From NCBI RefSeq assembly GCF_903970965.1, contig NZ_CAJCKW010000007.1:186001-250000 (forward strand): a stretch of 64,000 nt of DNA, read 5' to 3'. Each line of letters begins with the position of its first letter. Position 1 is the first letter of the stretch. The notes under the pieces are model-generated. The model made no database searches and was not told where the DNA came from. It saw only the letters and a list, made by a program, of their open reading frames with translations. The stretch is from Aureimonas sp. ME7. Its GTDB lineage: Bacteria; Pseudomonadota; Alphaproteobacteria; Rhizobiales; Rhizobiaceae. Positions 8,675-18,354 of this stretch are shown in pieces. Made by a program: the position numbers and the translations under genes.

Positions 8675-9697
8675 TCAGGCCGGAAACACCTGCCAGCGCA
8701 GGACGCCGATCACCCCGTCCTCGCCGACGCGGACTTGCGTTTCGGGCGCGACGTCGAGTTCCACGGCCACGCCCTCGTGCGTCAGGGCGACGAGGCGGCG
8801 CGAATCCGGCCGGTCGAGAATGCGCTGGATGCGCACCGGCAGCCCCTCGCCCGCCGGCTTCCACACGAGATCGCGCGGCCGGGCGAAGAGCTGGGCGCTG
8901 GCCGCGAGGCCTTCGGGCGCGGGCAAGCGCTGGGAGCCGAACCGAACCGCGCCGCCCTCCACCGGCACCGTGAAGCGGTTGGCGTCGCCTAGGAACTCGA
9001 GGACGAAGGGCGAAACGGGACGGCGTGTCACAGTGGCGGGCGAGCCGGCCTGGACGATGCGCCCGTCGCGCAGGATCACCACCTCGTCGGCGAGATCCAG
9101 CGCCTCCTCCTGGTCGTGGGTGACGAAGATCGTGGTGATGCCGAGTTCGTCGTGGATCTCGCGCAGCCAGCGCCGAAGGTCGCGGCGCACGGCGGCGTCG
9201 AGCGCACCGAAGGGCTCGTCGAGGAGGAGAACGCGCGGCTCGACGGCGAGCGCGCGGGCGAGCGCCACGCGCTGCCGCTGACCGCCGGAAATCTGCGCCG
9301 GGAAACGCTCCCCCAAACCCGGCAGGCGCACGAGGCCGAGGAGCTCCTCGACGCGCGCGGCGATCTCATGCTTTGAGCGCTTGGGCCGCAGCGCTTCCAT
9401 GCCGAAGGCGATGTTCTCGTGGAGCGTCATGTGCGGAAACAGGGCGTAGTGCTGGAACACGAAGCCGACGCCGCGTTTGGCCACCGGGATCGTGGTCGCG
9501 TCCTCCTGCCCGAAGCGGATCGTGCCGCGATCGGGAAAGTCGAGCCCGGCCACCATGCGCAGGATCGTGGTCTTGCCCGAGCCCGACGGCCCCAGAAGCG
9601 CCACGAGCTTGCCGCTACCGATCTCGAGCGTCACGTCGTCGACGGCCGGCGTCGCGCCTTCGAAGACGCGCGAAATGCCCTGGAGGCTGATCTTCAT
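8675..9697 (-). CDS. cysA: Sulfate/thiosulfate ABC transporter ATP-binding protein
   Basis: A 340-residue ABC ATPase with Walker A GPSGSGKTT, signature SGGQRQR, Walker B LLLDEPFGALDA and the switch His in VTHD, plus a C-terminal TOBE-like regulatory domain as in CysA. It energises sulfate import with CysT and CysW at the inner membrane. ATG 9697 overlaps the TGA of cysW (ATGA), indicating translational coupling. It is the last gene of sbp-cysT-cysW-cysA. Confidence 0.94.
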   Translation of the reverse strand: MKISLQGISRVFEGATPAVDDVTLEIGSGKLVALLGPSGSGKTTILRMVAGLDFPDRGTIRFGQEDATTIPVAKRGVGFVFQHYALFPHMTLHENIAFGMEALRPKRSKHEIAARVEELLGLVRLPGLGERFPAQISGGQRQRVALARALAVEPRVLLLDEPFGALDAAVRRDLRRWLREIHDELGITTIFVTHDQEEALDLADEVVILRDGRIVQAGSPATVTRRPVSPFVLEFLGDANRFTVPVEGGAVRFGSQRLPAPEGLAASAQLFARPRDLVWKPAGEGLPVRIQRILDRPDSRRLVALTHEGVAVELDVAPETQVRVGEDGVIGVLRWQVFPA

Positions 9698-10584
9698 CGG
9701 GCGGGGCCTCCGGGCGGCAGGATGATGTCGAGATCGGCGGCCGGCCGGCGGCGCCGACGCCCGGCGCCCCGCCCTTCCAGCCACACTTTCAGGGCGAGCG
9801 TGAGAAGCGCGAGAAGCGTCAGCATGCTGGCGGCGGCAAAGGCGCCGGCCGCGTCGTAGTCGTGGTAGAGAAGCTCGACATGAAGCGGCAGCGTGTTGGT
9901 CTGCCCCCGGATGTTGCCCGACACCACGGACACGGCGCCGAACTCGCCCATGACGCGGGCGTTGCACAGCACCACGCCGTAGAGCAGCGCCCAGCGGATA
10001 TTGGGCAGGGTCACCTTCCGGAAGGTGCGAAAGCCCGACGCGCCGAGCGAGGTCGCCGCCTCCTCCAGATCGCGCCCCTGCGCCTGCATCAGCGGGATCA
10101 GCTCGCGCGCGACGAACGGCGCGGTGACGAAGGTGGAGGCGAGAACGATGCCCGGCAGGGCGAAGAGCACCTGCACCCCCGCATCCTGAAGCGCGGGGCC
10201 GAACAGGCCCTGCAGCCCGTAGACGAAGAGATAGGCGACGCCTGCCACGATCGGCGACACCGAGAACGGGATCTCGATCGCCACCATGAGAAGGCGCTTC
10301 AGGGGAAAGTCGAACTTCGTCACCGCCCAGGCGGCCGAGACCCCGAAGAGGGTATTGACCGGCACCGCGATCAGCGCGGTCAGAACGGTGAGGCCGATGG
10401 CGTGTCGCGTGTCGGGATGGAGGATCGCCGCCCCGAAACGCTCCCAGCCGGCGGAAAAGGCCTGCGCGAAGATCACGACGAGCGGCGCCACCAGCATCAG
10501 GAGGGCGACGAGGACGACGATCCCGATGAGCGTGCGGCGCACGAGGGGAGTGTCGCCGATCCGGGCTTTGGGTGGGGCTCGCAT
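9694..10584 (-). CDS. cysW: Sulfate ABC transporter permease CysW
   Basis: This 296-residue inner-membrane permease has about six hydrophobic segments and the EAA coupling loop (EEAATSLGASGFRTFRKVTLPNI), the contact site for CysA. MGEFGAVSVVSGNIRGQT is characteristic of CysW. It pairs with CysT, whose gene ends 5 bp before this start. The arginine-rich tail (GRGAGRRRRRP) is an unusual basic C-terminal extension. Confidence 0.93.
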   Translation of the reverse strand: MRAPPKARIGDTPLVRRTLIGIVVLVALLMLVAPLVVIFAQAFSAGWERFGAAILHPDTRHAIGLTVLTALIAVPVNTLFGVSAAWAVTKFDFPLKRLLMVAIEIPFSVSPIVAGVAYLFVYGLQGLFGPALQDAGVQVLFALPGIVLASTFVTAPFVARELIPLMQAQGRDLEEAATSLGASGFRTFRKVTLPNIRWALLYGVVLCNARVMGEFGAVSVVSGNIRGQTNTLPLHVELLYHDYDAAGAFAAASMLTLLALLTLALKVWLEGRGAGRRRRRPAADLDIILPPGGPAR

Positions 10585-10589
10585 GGGCG

Positions 10590-11435
10590 TCAGCTCCGGC
10601 CGGTGTAGCGCAGGGCGCGCGCCTGCAGCGCGCCGACGACGACCAGCATGACGAAGGCGGCGAAAAGCATCACGGAAGCGAGCGCGGCGGCAGCGGGATA
10701 GTCGTATTCCTCCAGCCGGATGAAGGCGAGAAGCGCGGTGATCTCGGTGGAGCGCGGCTGGTTGCCGGCGATGAAGATGATCGCCCCGAACTCGCCGAGC
10801 GAGCGCGCGAAGGACAGGGACACGCCGGCCAGAAGCGCCGGCGCCAGCAGCGGCAGGAGAACGCGCGCGAAGATGCGCGGCTCCGACACGCCGAGCGACA
10901 GCGCCGCTTCCTCCAGCGCCGGGTCGAGGTCTTCCAGCACCGGCTGCACCGTTCGCACCACGAAAGGCAGGCTGGTAAAGGCCATGGCGACCGCGATGCC
11001 GAGCGGCGTGTAGACCACCGTGATCCCGAGCGCGGACAGCGCGGAGCCGAACGGGCCGTTGGCGGCAAAGAGCGTCGTCAGCGCGATGCCGGCGACGGCG
11101 GTCGGCAGCGCGAAGGGCAGGTCCACCATCGCATCCAGCACGCGACGGCCGGGAAAGCGGTAGCGCGTCAGCACGAAGGCGAGGACGAGGCCGAACACGG
11201 CGTTGAAGAGGGTGGCGAAGGCCGCCGCCGTCAACGTGACGCGGTAGCTCGCGAGCGCGCGCGGCCCCGTCACGATGCGCCAGTATTCCGCCGGGCCGAG
11301 GCTTGCCGCCTTGAGGATCAGGGCGACGAGCGGCAGGCAGACAATCACCGACACGAACAGGAGCGTGAAGCCGAGGGTCAGCGGGAGGCCGGGCAGGACG
11401 CGGCGGGACAAGGGCTTGCTTAAACTCCCGAACAT
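10590..11435 (-). CDS. cysT: Sulfate ABC transporter permease CysT (CysU)
   Basis: A 281-residue permease with the CysT pattern: an N-terminal hydrophobic helix, [18 protein letters not shown], the EAA loop [21 protein letters not shown], and [16 protein letters not shown] near the C-terminus. It forms the heterodimeric channel with CysW. ATG 11435 has no strong ribosome-binding site, and a GC-rich hairpin lies just upstream, between it and sbp, which probably lowers its expression relative to the binding protein. Confidence 0.92.
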   Translation of the reverse strand: MFGSLSKPLSRRVLPGLPLTLGFTLLFVSVIVCLPLVALILKAASLGPAEYWRIVTGPRALASYRVTLTAAAFATLFNAVFGLVLAFVLTRYRFPGRRVLDAMVDLPFALPTAVAGIALTTLFAANGPFGSALSALGITVVYTPLGIAVAMAFTSLPFVVRTVQPVLEDLDPALEEAALSLGVSEPRIFARVLLPLLAPALLAGVSLSFARSLGEFGAIIFIAGNQPRSTEITALLAFIRLEEYDYPAAAALASVMLFAAFVMLVVVGALQARALRYTGRS

Positions 11436-11443
11436 GCGAACGA

Positions 11444-11462
11444 GGCCGGCAAGAAGCCGGCC
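11444..11462 (-). terminator. Intercistronic hairpin between sbp and cysT
   Basis: A perfect 7-bp stem (GGCCGGC / GCCGGCC) with a 5-nt loop lies in the 70-bp gap after sbp. There is no U-tract, so it is more likely an mRNA-stabilising or partial attenuation element that keeps the binding protein in excess over the permeases. Confidence 0.45.
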
Positions 11463-11505
11463 CCGACGATCGAACGGCCCGAAGGCCGGCGGATGGAAAA
11501 GCGCC

Positions 11506-12510
11506 TTAGCGGTCGCCGTAGATCCTGTCGAGGATGCCGCCGGCTGCGAAGTGCTCGGCCTGCGCCTTTTCCCAGCCGCCGAACACGTCCTCGACGGTGA
11601 GGAGGCGCGTCTCCGGGAAGTCGGCGGCGAACTCCTTCGCCACGCCCTCGTCGCGCACCCGGTTGCCGTTCTCGGCGATCAGGCGCTGGCCGGCGGGCGT
11701 ATAGAGATAGTCGAGATAGGCCTTGGAGAGGGCCTCGGACCCGCGCTTCTCGGCCACCTTGTCCACCACCGCCACCGGAAACTCGGCGAGGAGGCTGACC
11801 GGAGGCACCACGGTCTCGAACTTATCGGTGCCGAACTCCTTGGCGATGCCGCGCGTTTCGGCCTCGAAGGTGATCAGGACGTCGCCGATCTCGCGCTCCA
11901 CGAAGGTCGTGGTGGCCGCGCGCCCGCCCGTGTCGAACACCGGCACGTTGCGGAAGAGCTTGGTGACGAACGCTTCCACCTTGGCCTCGTCCCCGCCGAA
12001 GGCCTCGCGGGCGAAGGCGGTCGCGGCGAGATAGGTGTAGCGCGCGTTTCCGGACGTCTTCGGATTGGGGAAGACGACCTTGACGTCGTCGCGCACGAGA
12101 TCGTCCCAGTTGCGGACGTTTTTCGGGTTGCCGGCGCGCACCAGAAAGGCGGGCAGCGAATAATAGGGGGAGGCGTTGTCCGGGAAACGGCTCGCCCAGT
12201 CGCCGGCCACGAACCCGCCCTTCACCAGGGCGTCGATGTCGGTGACCTGGTTGAAGGTGACGACGTCCGCTTCCAGCCCTTCCAGGATGGCGCGCGCCTG
12301 TCGCGAGGAGCCGCCGTGGCTCTGGTCCACCGTGACGTCGGCGCCGCCGTGATCGGCCTTGTAGGCTTCGCGAAAGCCGGCGTTGACGCTTTCGAACAGC
12401 TCGCGCGAAATGTCGTAGGAGGCGTTGAGGATCTTGGTCGGCTCCTGCGCACCCGCCTGCCCGATGATGAGTGCCGCCCATGCGGCGGCGAGCCCAAGTG
12501 TCCTGATCAT
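11506..12510 (-). CDS. sbp: Periplasmic sulfate-binding protein
   Basis: A 334-residue protein with an N-terminal signal peptide cleaved near GQAGAQ. It then follows the sulfate-binding protein family: [29 protein letters not shown] (the Ser/Gly anion-binding loop), [23 protein letters not shown] and FETVVPP. It captures sulfate in the periplasm for CysTWA. ATG 12510 follows GAGGAA at good spacing; the much longer open frame upstream is not coding. As first gene of the operon its promoter lies in 12511-12741, shared with divergent aroQ; I see no riboswitch there. Confidence 0.94.
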   Translation of the reverse strand: MIRTLGLAAAWAALIIGQAGAQEPTKILNASYDISRELFESVNAGFREAYKADHGGADVTVDQSHGGSSRQARAILEGLEADVVTFNQVTDIDALVKGGFVAGDWASRFPDNASPYYSLPAFLVRAGNPKNVRNWDDLVRDDVKVVFPNPKTSGNARYTYLAATAFAREAFGGDEAKVEAFVTKLFRNVPVFDTGGRAATTTFVEREIGDVLITFEAETRGIAKEFGTDKFETVVPPVSLLAEFPVAVVDKVAEKRGSEALSKAYLDYLYTPAGQRLIAENGNRVRDEGVAKEFAADFPETRLLTVEDVFGGWEKAQAEHFAAGGILDRIYGDR

Positions 12511-12741
12511 GCCGGTTCCTCTTTCGATTCGTCGGACCGAACCTACAAGGTCCCCTGTCCTTTCCGCGAGCCAAGGAGACTGCGGGGCGGCGAAGCTTTG
12601 CGAACGAATGTTGCGCCGTCTGGGGACAGCGCCGAAAATTCGCCCATCGCGTGTCCATTCCCGCCCTTCGCTTCGGGGATCGACGGGATCTGGTATTCTT
12701 GGCGGAACGACAGCGATTCCCACCCGTCCAGGACCCTCGGC

Positions 12742-13185
12742 ATGAGCCTCTTCTTCGTTCTCAACGGCCCCAATCTCAACCTTCTCGGCCGCCGCCAGCC
12801 GGAGATCTACGGGCGCGAGACGCTCGCCGACGTGGAGCGGGACTGCCGGGCGCTCGCCACTGAACTCGGCCACGAGATCCGCTTCCACCAGTCCAACCAC
12901 GAGGGCGCGCTGATCGACTGGATTCACGAGGCGCGGGAGGTCGCCGCCGGCATCGCGATCAACCCTGCCGCCTTCACCCACACCTCGGTCGCCATTCTCG
13001 ACGCGCTGAAGGCTTTCGACGGTCCGGTGATCGAGGTCCACATCTCCAACGTCCACCAGCGCGAAAGCTTCCGGCACCATTCCTACGTTTCGCTGAGGGC
13101 CGACGGGGTGATCGCGGGGTGCGGGACGGAAGGCTATCGTCTGGCGCTGCGCCGCCTCGCGAGTCTGTCGGAACGAGCCTCCTGA
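12742..13185 (+). CDS. aroQ: Type II 3-dehydroquinate dehydratase
   Basis: AroQ catalyses the third step of the shikimate pathway. The 147-residue product has the normal length and all key motifs: [10 protein letters not shown] at the start, the catalytic Tyr23 in [12 protein letters not shown], Asn74 in [10 protein letters not shown], and the catalytic His100 in [11 protein letters not shown]. It functions as a cytosolic dodecamer. ATG 12742 is preceded by GGACC at 12731. In many alphaproteobacteria accBC follow aroQ; here a DUF882 gene follows instead. Confidence 0.95.
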   Translation: MSLFFVLNGPNLNLLGRRQPEIYGRETLADVERDCRALATELGHEIRFHQSNHEGALIDWIHEAREVAAGIAINPAAFTHTSVAILDALKAFDGPVIEVHISNVHQRESFRHHSYVSLRADGVIAGCGTEGYRLALRRLASLSERAS

Positions 13186-13303
13186 CGGGGCTCTCCAGCC
13201 TCGCGCAACGCCTGCCCTCGTCCTGTCGTAATTTTTATGGCATGGTGAATTCACGAAAACGCGAGATGGCCCATGTCCATCCCGTGGTTCTTGAGGGGGC
13301 GGA

Positions 13304-14953
13304 ATGATCGCAAAGCGCGCGTTCAAGCGGGCGTTCGGCATGCGCCGAACCGCCGTGGTCATTCTCGGCCTCGCGGCCGGCGCGATGGGCACCACGGCCA
13401 CCGCACGTCCCGAGACGCGCACCCTGCGCATCTATCACATCAACCTGCACGAATCCTCCGAGATCACCTTCAAGCGCGACGGCAAGTACCTGCCCGACGG
13501 GCTGAAGAAGGCGAACTGGGCGCTGCGCGACTGGCGGCGCAACCAGCCGACCACGATGGACCCGCGCCTTCTCGACCTCCTTTGGGAAGCCTACCAGAAG
13601 AGCGGCTCGCATATGCCGATCCACGTGATCGGCGGCTTCCGCGCGCCCGAAACCAACAAGATGCTGCGCTCGCGCTCCGCCAATACGGGCGTTGCCGAGC
13701 ATTCCCAGCACATGCTGGGCAAGGCGGTGGACTTCTTCATTCCCGACGTGCCGCTCGCCAAGCTTCGCGAGATAGGCCTGAAAATGCAGATCGGCGGCGT
13801 CGGCTTCTATCCGCGTTCGGGCGCGCCCTTCGTGCATTTCGACGTCGGTTCGGGGCGCTACTGGCCGCGCATGAGCCGGCAGGAACTGACCCGCATCTTC
13901 CCGGACGGCAAGACCATCCACCTGCCCGCCGACGGCAAGCCGCTGCCCGGCTACGACGTGGCGATGGCCTCCTACAAGAAGCGCAAGGGCGCGTCCGAGC
14001 TGATGGTGGCCGATGCCGGCTCCACCGCCGCAGCGCCCCGCCGCTCGTTCCTAGCCGCCTTGTTCGGCGGCGGGCGCGACGAGGCCGAGGACGAAGCGGA
14101 CGCCGAGAACACGCTGACCGCCAAGCGCGCCGCGCCGGCCGCAGCGCCGCCGGCGGCAGCGCCCAAGCCGCAGAAGCCCGCCGCCCTGCCGCCCGGCGCC
14201 GAGATGCCGGGCAACGGCGGGTTCGACGCTTCGGCACCGGCTAAGGCGCCGGCAGCCGCCGAAGAAACGCTGGTGGCCGCGCTCCAGCCCGAGCGCGTTC
14301 CCCTGCCCACCCACGCCCCGGCGCGCGCACCCGTTGCGCAAGCCACGCCGGTGGCGGTCCCCGAAATCACGCCGAGCGACGAGGCGCTCGTCGCCGCGCT
14401 GACGCAGGATCCCGAGCCCGCCTTGCCCGCCGCCTTCGCCCACGGCGTGCCGACGCCGCGCGAGCGGCCGGTGGTGGAAGCGCTGATGGCACAGGCCGCC
14501 GGCGCCGTCCCGGCGAGACCCGAGCCCGAGCCGCTTCTGGCCTCCGCCTTCGCAGCCCCCGCGCCGGCCACAGCCGTGCCGCACGCGCGCCCGGTGATCC
14601 TGGAAGCCTCGCTCGACACGCGACCGCACGGCACCGGCGCCCCGGCCCATGCGCCCGCCGCCACGATTCCCTCGCCGCGCGGCGGCCGGGTGACGAAGAC
14701 GGCTGCCGCGCCGGCCCCTCGACATGCCCATCGCCCCGCCGGCTCGCAGACCGCGATCGCCGCGCTTCTGGCCGACCCGGAGCGCCGGGCGCTGGAGGAA
14801 GGAACCGCCCTGCCGGACGCCGGGCGGCTGGTGGCCGAGCGCCCCGGCGACATCCTCGCCCTCGGCTTCGCGCCGACCGGCGGGCGCCCGGGCTCGACCG
14901 CCCGCTTCACCGGCCGCGCCGTGAACTTCCTGCCCGTGCGCCATCTCGACTGA
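13304..14953 (+). CDS. DUF882 (YcbK-like, M15-type) secreted peptidase-like protein with long Ala/Pro tail
   Basis: This 549-residue protein has a signal peptide (residues 1 to about 35) and an N-terminal DUF882 domain, a peptidase M15-like zinc fold. The domain is seen in PIHVIGGFRAPETN, EHSQHMLGKAVDFF and FVHFDVGSGRYW, where the His and Asp residues are the likely metal ligands. Such proteins are thought to act on peptidoglycan cross-links. About 330 residues follow that are rich in Ala and Pro with no fold I recognise, probably a flexible periplasmic linker. Gly-Gly-(Ala) spacing and GGGAGCG-rich codon use match the neighbours. Function is inferred from the domain only. Confidence 0.82.
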   Translation: MIAKRAFKRAFGMRRTAVVILGLAAGAMGTTATARPETRTLRIYHINLHESSEITFKRDGKYLPDGLKKANWALRDWRRNQPTTMDPRLLDLLWEAYQKSGSHMPIHVIGGFRAPETNKMLRSRSANTGVAEHSQHMLGKAVDFFIPDVPLAKLREIGLKMQIGGVGFYPRSGAPFVHFDVGSGRYWPRMSRQELTRIFPDGKTIHLPADGKPLPGYDVAMASYKKRKGASELMVADAGSTAAAPRRSFLAALFGGGRDEAEDEADAENTLTAKRAAPAAAPPAAAPKPQKPAALPPGAEMPGNGGFDASAPAKAPAAAEETLVAALQPERVPLPTHAPARAPVAQATPVAVPEITPSDEALVAALTQDPEPALPAAFAHGVPTPRERPVVEALMAQAAGAVPARPEPEPLLASAFAAPAPATAVPHARPVILEASLDTRPHGTGAPAHAPAATIPSPRGGRVTKTAAAPAPRHAHRPAGSQTAIAALLADPERRALEEGTALPDAGRLVAERPGDILALGFAPTGGRPGSTARFTGRAVNFLPVRHLD

Positions 14954-15160
14954 AAGCCCGCCCGGACAGTCCCCGGCGGAGGATGGCCAAGGAATTTTCG
15001 TCGTGATCGAGGCGCCGAACGCCAGTCGATGCCGGCGGTATCGGCAAGGGTCCGAAGAACGGGCGAGACCGGTGCCTCGCCCCGAAGCAGCGATGAGGGC
15101 GGCGGAAAGACCCGGCGAGCCGACCCGGTGGTTTTTTCGGACGGGCTCCGAGGATCGGCC

Positions 15161-15757
15161 TCAGTCTCCCAGCGTTTCCACGCGCGTCGCGATCCCGGCG
15201 AGAAGCGCGCGGTCGTGGCTGATCGCCAGGATGCCGAGCCCCGTTTCGCGCGCGCGCGCCATCAGCACCTGCCAGATCTCGTGCTGGGTGATCGGGTCGA
15301 GCGCGGCGGAGATCTCGTCGGCGACGAGATAGCGGGTTCGGGGGCGAAGCGCCCGTGCGATCGAGACGCGCTGAAGCTCGCCGCCGGAGAGTTCATGGGG
15401 ATAGCGGCGCTCCCAGCCGGGATCGACGCGCAGCGCCCGCTCCACCGCCGGCTCGCGCAGGCCCGGCTCGGCCAGAACCTCACCGATCCGCCAGCGCGGG
15501 TTCATGTCCTCGACCGGATGCTGGGCGCAATACTGCACCGGACGGAAGCCGGCGGGCGGCAGCGGCGCGCCGTCCAGCCGAACAACTCCCGCCTGCGGTC
15601 GAAGCCGGCCGGCGAGGATGCGCCCGAGCGTCGTCTTGCCCACCCCGGAAAGGCCGAGAAGGCCGACGATCTCGCCCGGCGCCACTCGGATCGACGCGCC
15701 GCGCAGAACCGGAGCGCCGGGCGCGAAAGCATGGCAAAGCCCTCGCGCCTCAAGCAT
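15161..15757 (-). CDS. nikE: Nickel ABC transporter ATP-binding protein NikE
   Basis: A short ABC ATPase (198 residues) with Walker A GLSGVGKTT, signature LSGGELQR, Walker B YLVADEISAALD and the switch His in ISHD. It is the second ATPase of the Opp/Nik-type importer and ends the operon. Its start overlaps the end of nikD by 8 bp. It is shorter than E. coli NikE (about 268 residues), lacking the C-terminal extension. Assignment as NikE rather than a peptide-uptake DppF rests on nikR and its operator upstream. Confidence 0.85.
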   Translation of the reverse strand: MLEARGLCHAFAPGAPVLRGASIRVAPGEIVGLLGLSGVGKTTLGRILAGRLRPQAGVVRLDGAPLPPAGFRPVQYCAQHPVEDMNPRWRIGEVLAEPGLREPAVERALRVDPGWERRYPHELSGGELQRVSIARALRPRTRYLVADEISAALDPITQHEIWQVLMARARETGLGILAISHDRALLAGIATRVETLGD

Positions 15758-16532
15758 TCCCCGCGCTCCCGAAGCCGTTCTGCGGCAGGGCCTGCCAGAG
15801 GCGGCGCGCGAAGGCGGACCGGAGGCGCTCGCCCGTCCCCTCGAACGCCGCCGGCGGCTCGATCCCCATCAGCCGTCCCTCGTGCAGGATCGCGACGCGA
15901 TCGGCGACGGGGAGGACGCCGGGCAGATCGTGGGTGACGAGGAGAACGCAGGCGCCGCGATCGGCCGCCGCGCGCAGCCGCGCGAAGACGAGGGCGCGCG
16001 TCGCCTCGTCGAGGTGGTCGGTCGGCTCGTCGGCGAGGATCAGGCGCGGGTCGCCGACAAGGCCCATCAGGAGGAGGATGCGCCGCGCGGTGCCGCCCGA
16101 AATCTGGTGCGGGCGGAGGGCCGCGACGTCCGGCCCGAGCCCGAGGGCGCGCAAGGCCTCCGGGCCCGGGGTCGCTGCTCCGGCGCGCCGGGCGGCGAGC
16201 GCCAGCTGGCGGCCGACCGAAAGAAGTGGATCGAGATGGGTGACCGATTGCGGCACCAGCGCGATATGCCGGCCACGCAGGCGCTTCCAAGCCGCTGGGT
16301 CGAGTGGCTCGCCCTCGAAGAGCATCGTTCCCGTGACTGCAGCGTCGGGCGGCAGGAGGCCGAGAACGGCGTGGGCGAGGAGGCTCTTGCCCGCCCCGGA
16401 GGAGCCGATCAGCGCCACGACCTCGCCGGGCTCAGCTTCCAGCGAGACACCGTCGAGGCCGGTCACCGCCGGCCCGCCGATGCGGGCGGGAAAGCGCACA
16501 CGAAGGTCGCGGATCGCCAGCCGCGCGCTCAA
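15750..16532 (-). CDS. nikD: Nickel ABC transporter ATP-binding protein NikD
   Basis: A 260-residue ABC ATPase with Walker A GSSGAGKS, a divergent signature ISGGTARR (usually LSGGMLQR), Walker B LILADEPTDHLD and VTHD. No ATG lies at the domain start; TTG at 16532 overlaps the nikC stop codon as TTGA, so translation is probably coupled and uses a TTG start. It pairs with NikE to drive nickel import through NikBC. Confidence 0.85.
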   Translation of the reverse strand: MSARLAIRDLRVRFPARIGGPAVTGLDGVSLEAEPGEVVALIGSSGAGKSLLAHAVLGLLPPDAAVTGTMLFEGEPLDPAAWKRLRGRHIALVPQSVTHLDPLLSVGRQLALAARRAGAATPGPEALRALGLGPDVAALRPHQISGGTARRILLLMGLVGDPRLILADEPTDHLDEATRALVFARLRAAADRGACVLLVTHDLPGVLPVADRVAILHEGRLMGIEPPAAFEGTGERLRSAFARRLWQALPQNGFGSAGNA

Positions 16533-17371
16533 GAGCGGCCCCCGCGCGGGTCGAGGCGGCGGCGAAGCGTGGAGCCGAGCCCTTCGAAACAAAGGGCGAG
16601 GCCGAGAAGCGCCAGCCCCGGAAATACGCCGAGCCACCAATGCCCGGCACTTAAAGAACGCATCGCATCGGCGAGCAGGACGCCGATCGCCGGGCGTGAG
16701 GGTTCAAGGCCGAAGCCGAGGAACGTCAGCGCCGCCTCATGGAGGATGGCGTGCGGAAACAGGAGCACGAAGCCGACGCCGAGCTGGGGCAGGAGATGGG
16801 GCAGGACGTGGGCGCGCGCGATGAACGCCCGCGAGCGCCCGTAGCCGCGCGAGGCCTCGACATAGGGCATGGCGAGGACACCGAGGAGCTCGGCGCGCAG
16901 GATACGCGCAAGGCGCGGCCAATGGGTGAGTGCGACGGCTGCCACCACCCCGCCCGTGCCCCCCCCGAAGGCGAAGGCGACGAGGATCAGTGCGACGAGG
17001 TGCGGCAGGGCGAGCGCCGCGTCGGTGACGAGCGAGACGAGCGCATCCGTCACACGTGAAACGCTGGCGAGTAGCGCAAGAACGAGAGCGATGCCGGCGG
17101 ACAGCGCGGCGGCGAGAAGCCCGATGCGAAGGCTCAAGGCCAGCCCTTGCAGCGTGCGCCAGGCCATGTCGCGCCCCATCGGGTCGGTGCCGAACGGGTG
17201 GTGGAGCGACGGGGGCAGGAGACGGGCGGCGAAATCCGCGCCGCCCTGCGTTCCGATCGCCAGCGGAGCCACGGCGAGCGCTGCGATGGGCAGGCCGGCG
17301 AGAAGGATACGGACCGAAGGGCGAAGCCCCCGGGAGGCCTCCGGTTCGGGGGGCAGCGCGGCGACGCTCAT
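16529..17371 (-). CDS. nikC: Nickel ABC transporter permease NikC
   Basis: A 280-residue DppC/NikC-type permease. A cytosolic N-terminus leads to a first membrane helix, then HPFGTDPMGRDMAWRTLQG, the family hallmark before the permease domain, and the EAA-type loop (YVEASRGYGRSRAFIARAHVLPH). About five to six membrane segments are evident. ATG 17371 overlaps the nikB stop as ATGA. It forms the channel with NikB. Confidence 0.88.
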   Translation of the reverse strand: MSVAALPPEPEASRGLRPSVRILLAGLPIAALAVAPLAIGTQGGADFAARLLPPSLHHPFGTDPMGRDMAWRTLQGLALSLRIGLLAAALSAGIALVLALLASVSRVTDALVSLVTDAALALPHLVALILVAFAFGGGTGGVVAAVALTHWPRLARILRAELLGVLAMPYVEASRGYGRSRAFIARAHVLPHLLPQLGVGFVLLFPHAILHEAALTFLGFGLEPSRPAIGVLLADAMRSLSAGHWWLGVFPGLALLGLALCFEGLGSTLRRRLDPRGGRS

Positions 17372-18354
17372 GCCCCCGGCCTCAAACGCGGATCGACGCG
17401 CCGATACAGGAGGTCGGCCGCCATGTTGCCGGCGGCGACGAGCGCGGCGGCCAGAAGCGACAGGGCGAGAAGCAGCGGCACGTCGCACCGCACCCCGGCC
17501 TCCACCACGGCGCGGCCTAGGCCGGGATAGGCGAAGACCTGCTCCACCAGGACGGCGCCGCCCAGAATCTCACTGACCGAGGCGCAGACGACCGTCAGCG
17601 CCGGCACGAGCGCGCCGCGCGCCGCGTGCGCCCAAGCGACATCCAGCCGGCTCGCCCCTTGCGCGAAGGCGAAGAGGGCGGGGTCGGCGCGCATCAGCTC
17701 GGCCACCTTGGCGCGGGTGTGGAGCGTCACCTGCGCGACGCCGAACACCGACAGGACGAGCAGCGGCAGCGCGAGATGGCGTAGACGCTCCCCCACCGTC
17801 ACGTCGCCGGGCGGCACCCCGATCGGGCCGGAGCAGCAGATCGGCGTCCAGCCGAGCCGGACGGAAAAGACGGTGAGCGCCAGGATCGCCAGCCAGAAGG
17901 TCGGGGTGGCGGCCAGGACATAGGCGTAAAGGCGCACGGCGCGGTCGAGCGCCGAGCCCTCGAAACCGCCGGCCAGGACGCCGAGCGCGAAGCCGAGGAG
18001 ACCGGAGAGTGCGAAGGCGGGCAGCGTCAGAAGAAGGGTCGAGCTGGCGCGCTCGGCAATGACGCTTCCGACGGGCGCGTTGAAGCTCGTGCTCCATCCG
18101 AGATCGCCCGACAGGAGCCGGGCAAGCCAGCGCGCGAACTGGACGGGCGCGGGTTGGTCGAGCCCCCAGGCGGCCTCGAGGCCGGCGCGCATGTCCGGTG
18201 TCAACCGGCTGATGCCGGGGCCGAGATAGGCGCCGACCGGATCGATCGGTGACAATTTGGCGAGCGCGAAGGCGGCTCCCGCGACGAGCGCGAGCACCAG
18301 CGCGAAACGCATGAAGGCAAGGCCGAGGATCTTCAATCGCAGGTCCAGCGCCAT
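17368..18354 (-). CDS. nikB: Nickel ABC transporter permease NikB
   Basis: A 328-residue DppB/NikB-type permease: an N-terminal helix, SPIDPVGAYLG, a large periplasmic loop, WSTSFNAPVG, and an EAA-like coupling loop (MRADPALFAFAQGASRLDVAW), with the family end VEQVFAYPGLGRAVVEA. ATG 18354 overlaps the nikA end by 22 bp; ATG 18312 is a weaker alternative because it would trim the cytosolic lead-in of the first helix. Confidence 0.88.
   Translation of the reverse strand: MALDLRLKILGLAFMRFALVLALVAGAAFALAKLSPIDPVGAYLGPGISRLTPDMRAGLEAAWGLDQPAPVQFARWLARLLSGDLGWSTSFNAPVGSVIAERASSTLLLTLPAFALSGLLGFALGVLAGGFEGSALDRAVRLYAYVLAATPTFWLAILALTVFSVRLGWTPICCSGPIGVPPGDVTVGERLRHLALPLLVLSVFGVAQVTLHTRAKVAELMRADPALFAFAQGASRLDVAWAHAARGALVPALTVVCASVSEILGGAVLVEQVFAYPGLGRAVVEAGVRCDVPLLLALSLLAAALVAAGNMAADLLYRRVDPRLRPGA

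Noticed and set aside
12511-12741. SAM or other riboswitch upstream of sbp
   Set aside because: I could not find paired stems of a known sulfur riboswitch class in the sbp leader; only a normal promoter gap is evident.
11506-13431. A 641-codon frame extending sbp upstream
   Set aside because: Everything before ATG 12510 is out-of-frame shadow of aroQ; the signal peptide of the binding protein starts at 12510 with a good ribosome-binding site.
17051-17063. CACACGTGAAACG as a third parS site
   Set aside because: Only one half-site matches (about 11 of 16 positions), inside the nikC gene.
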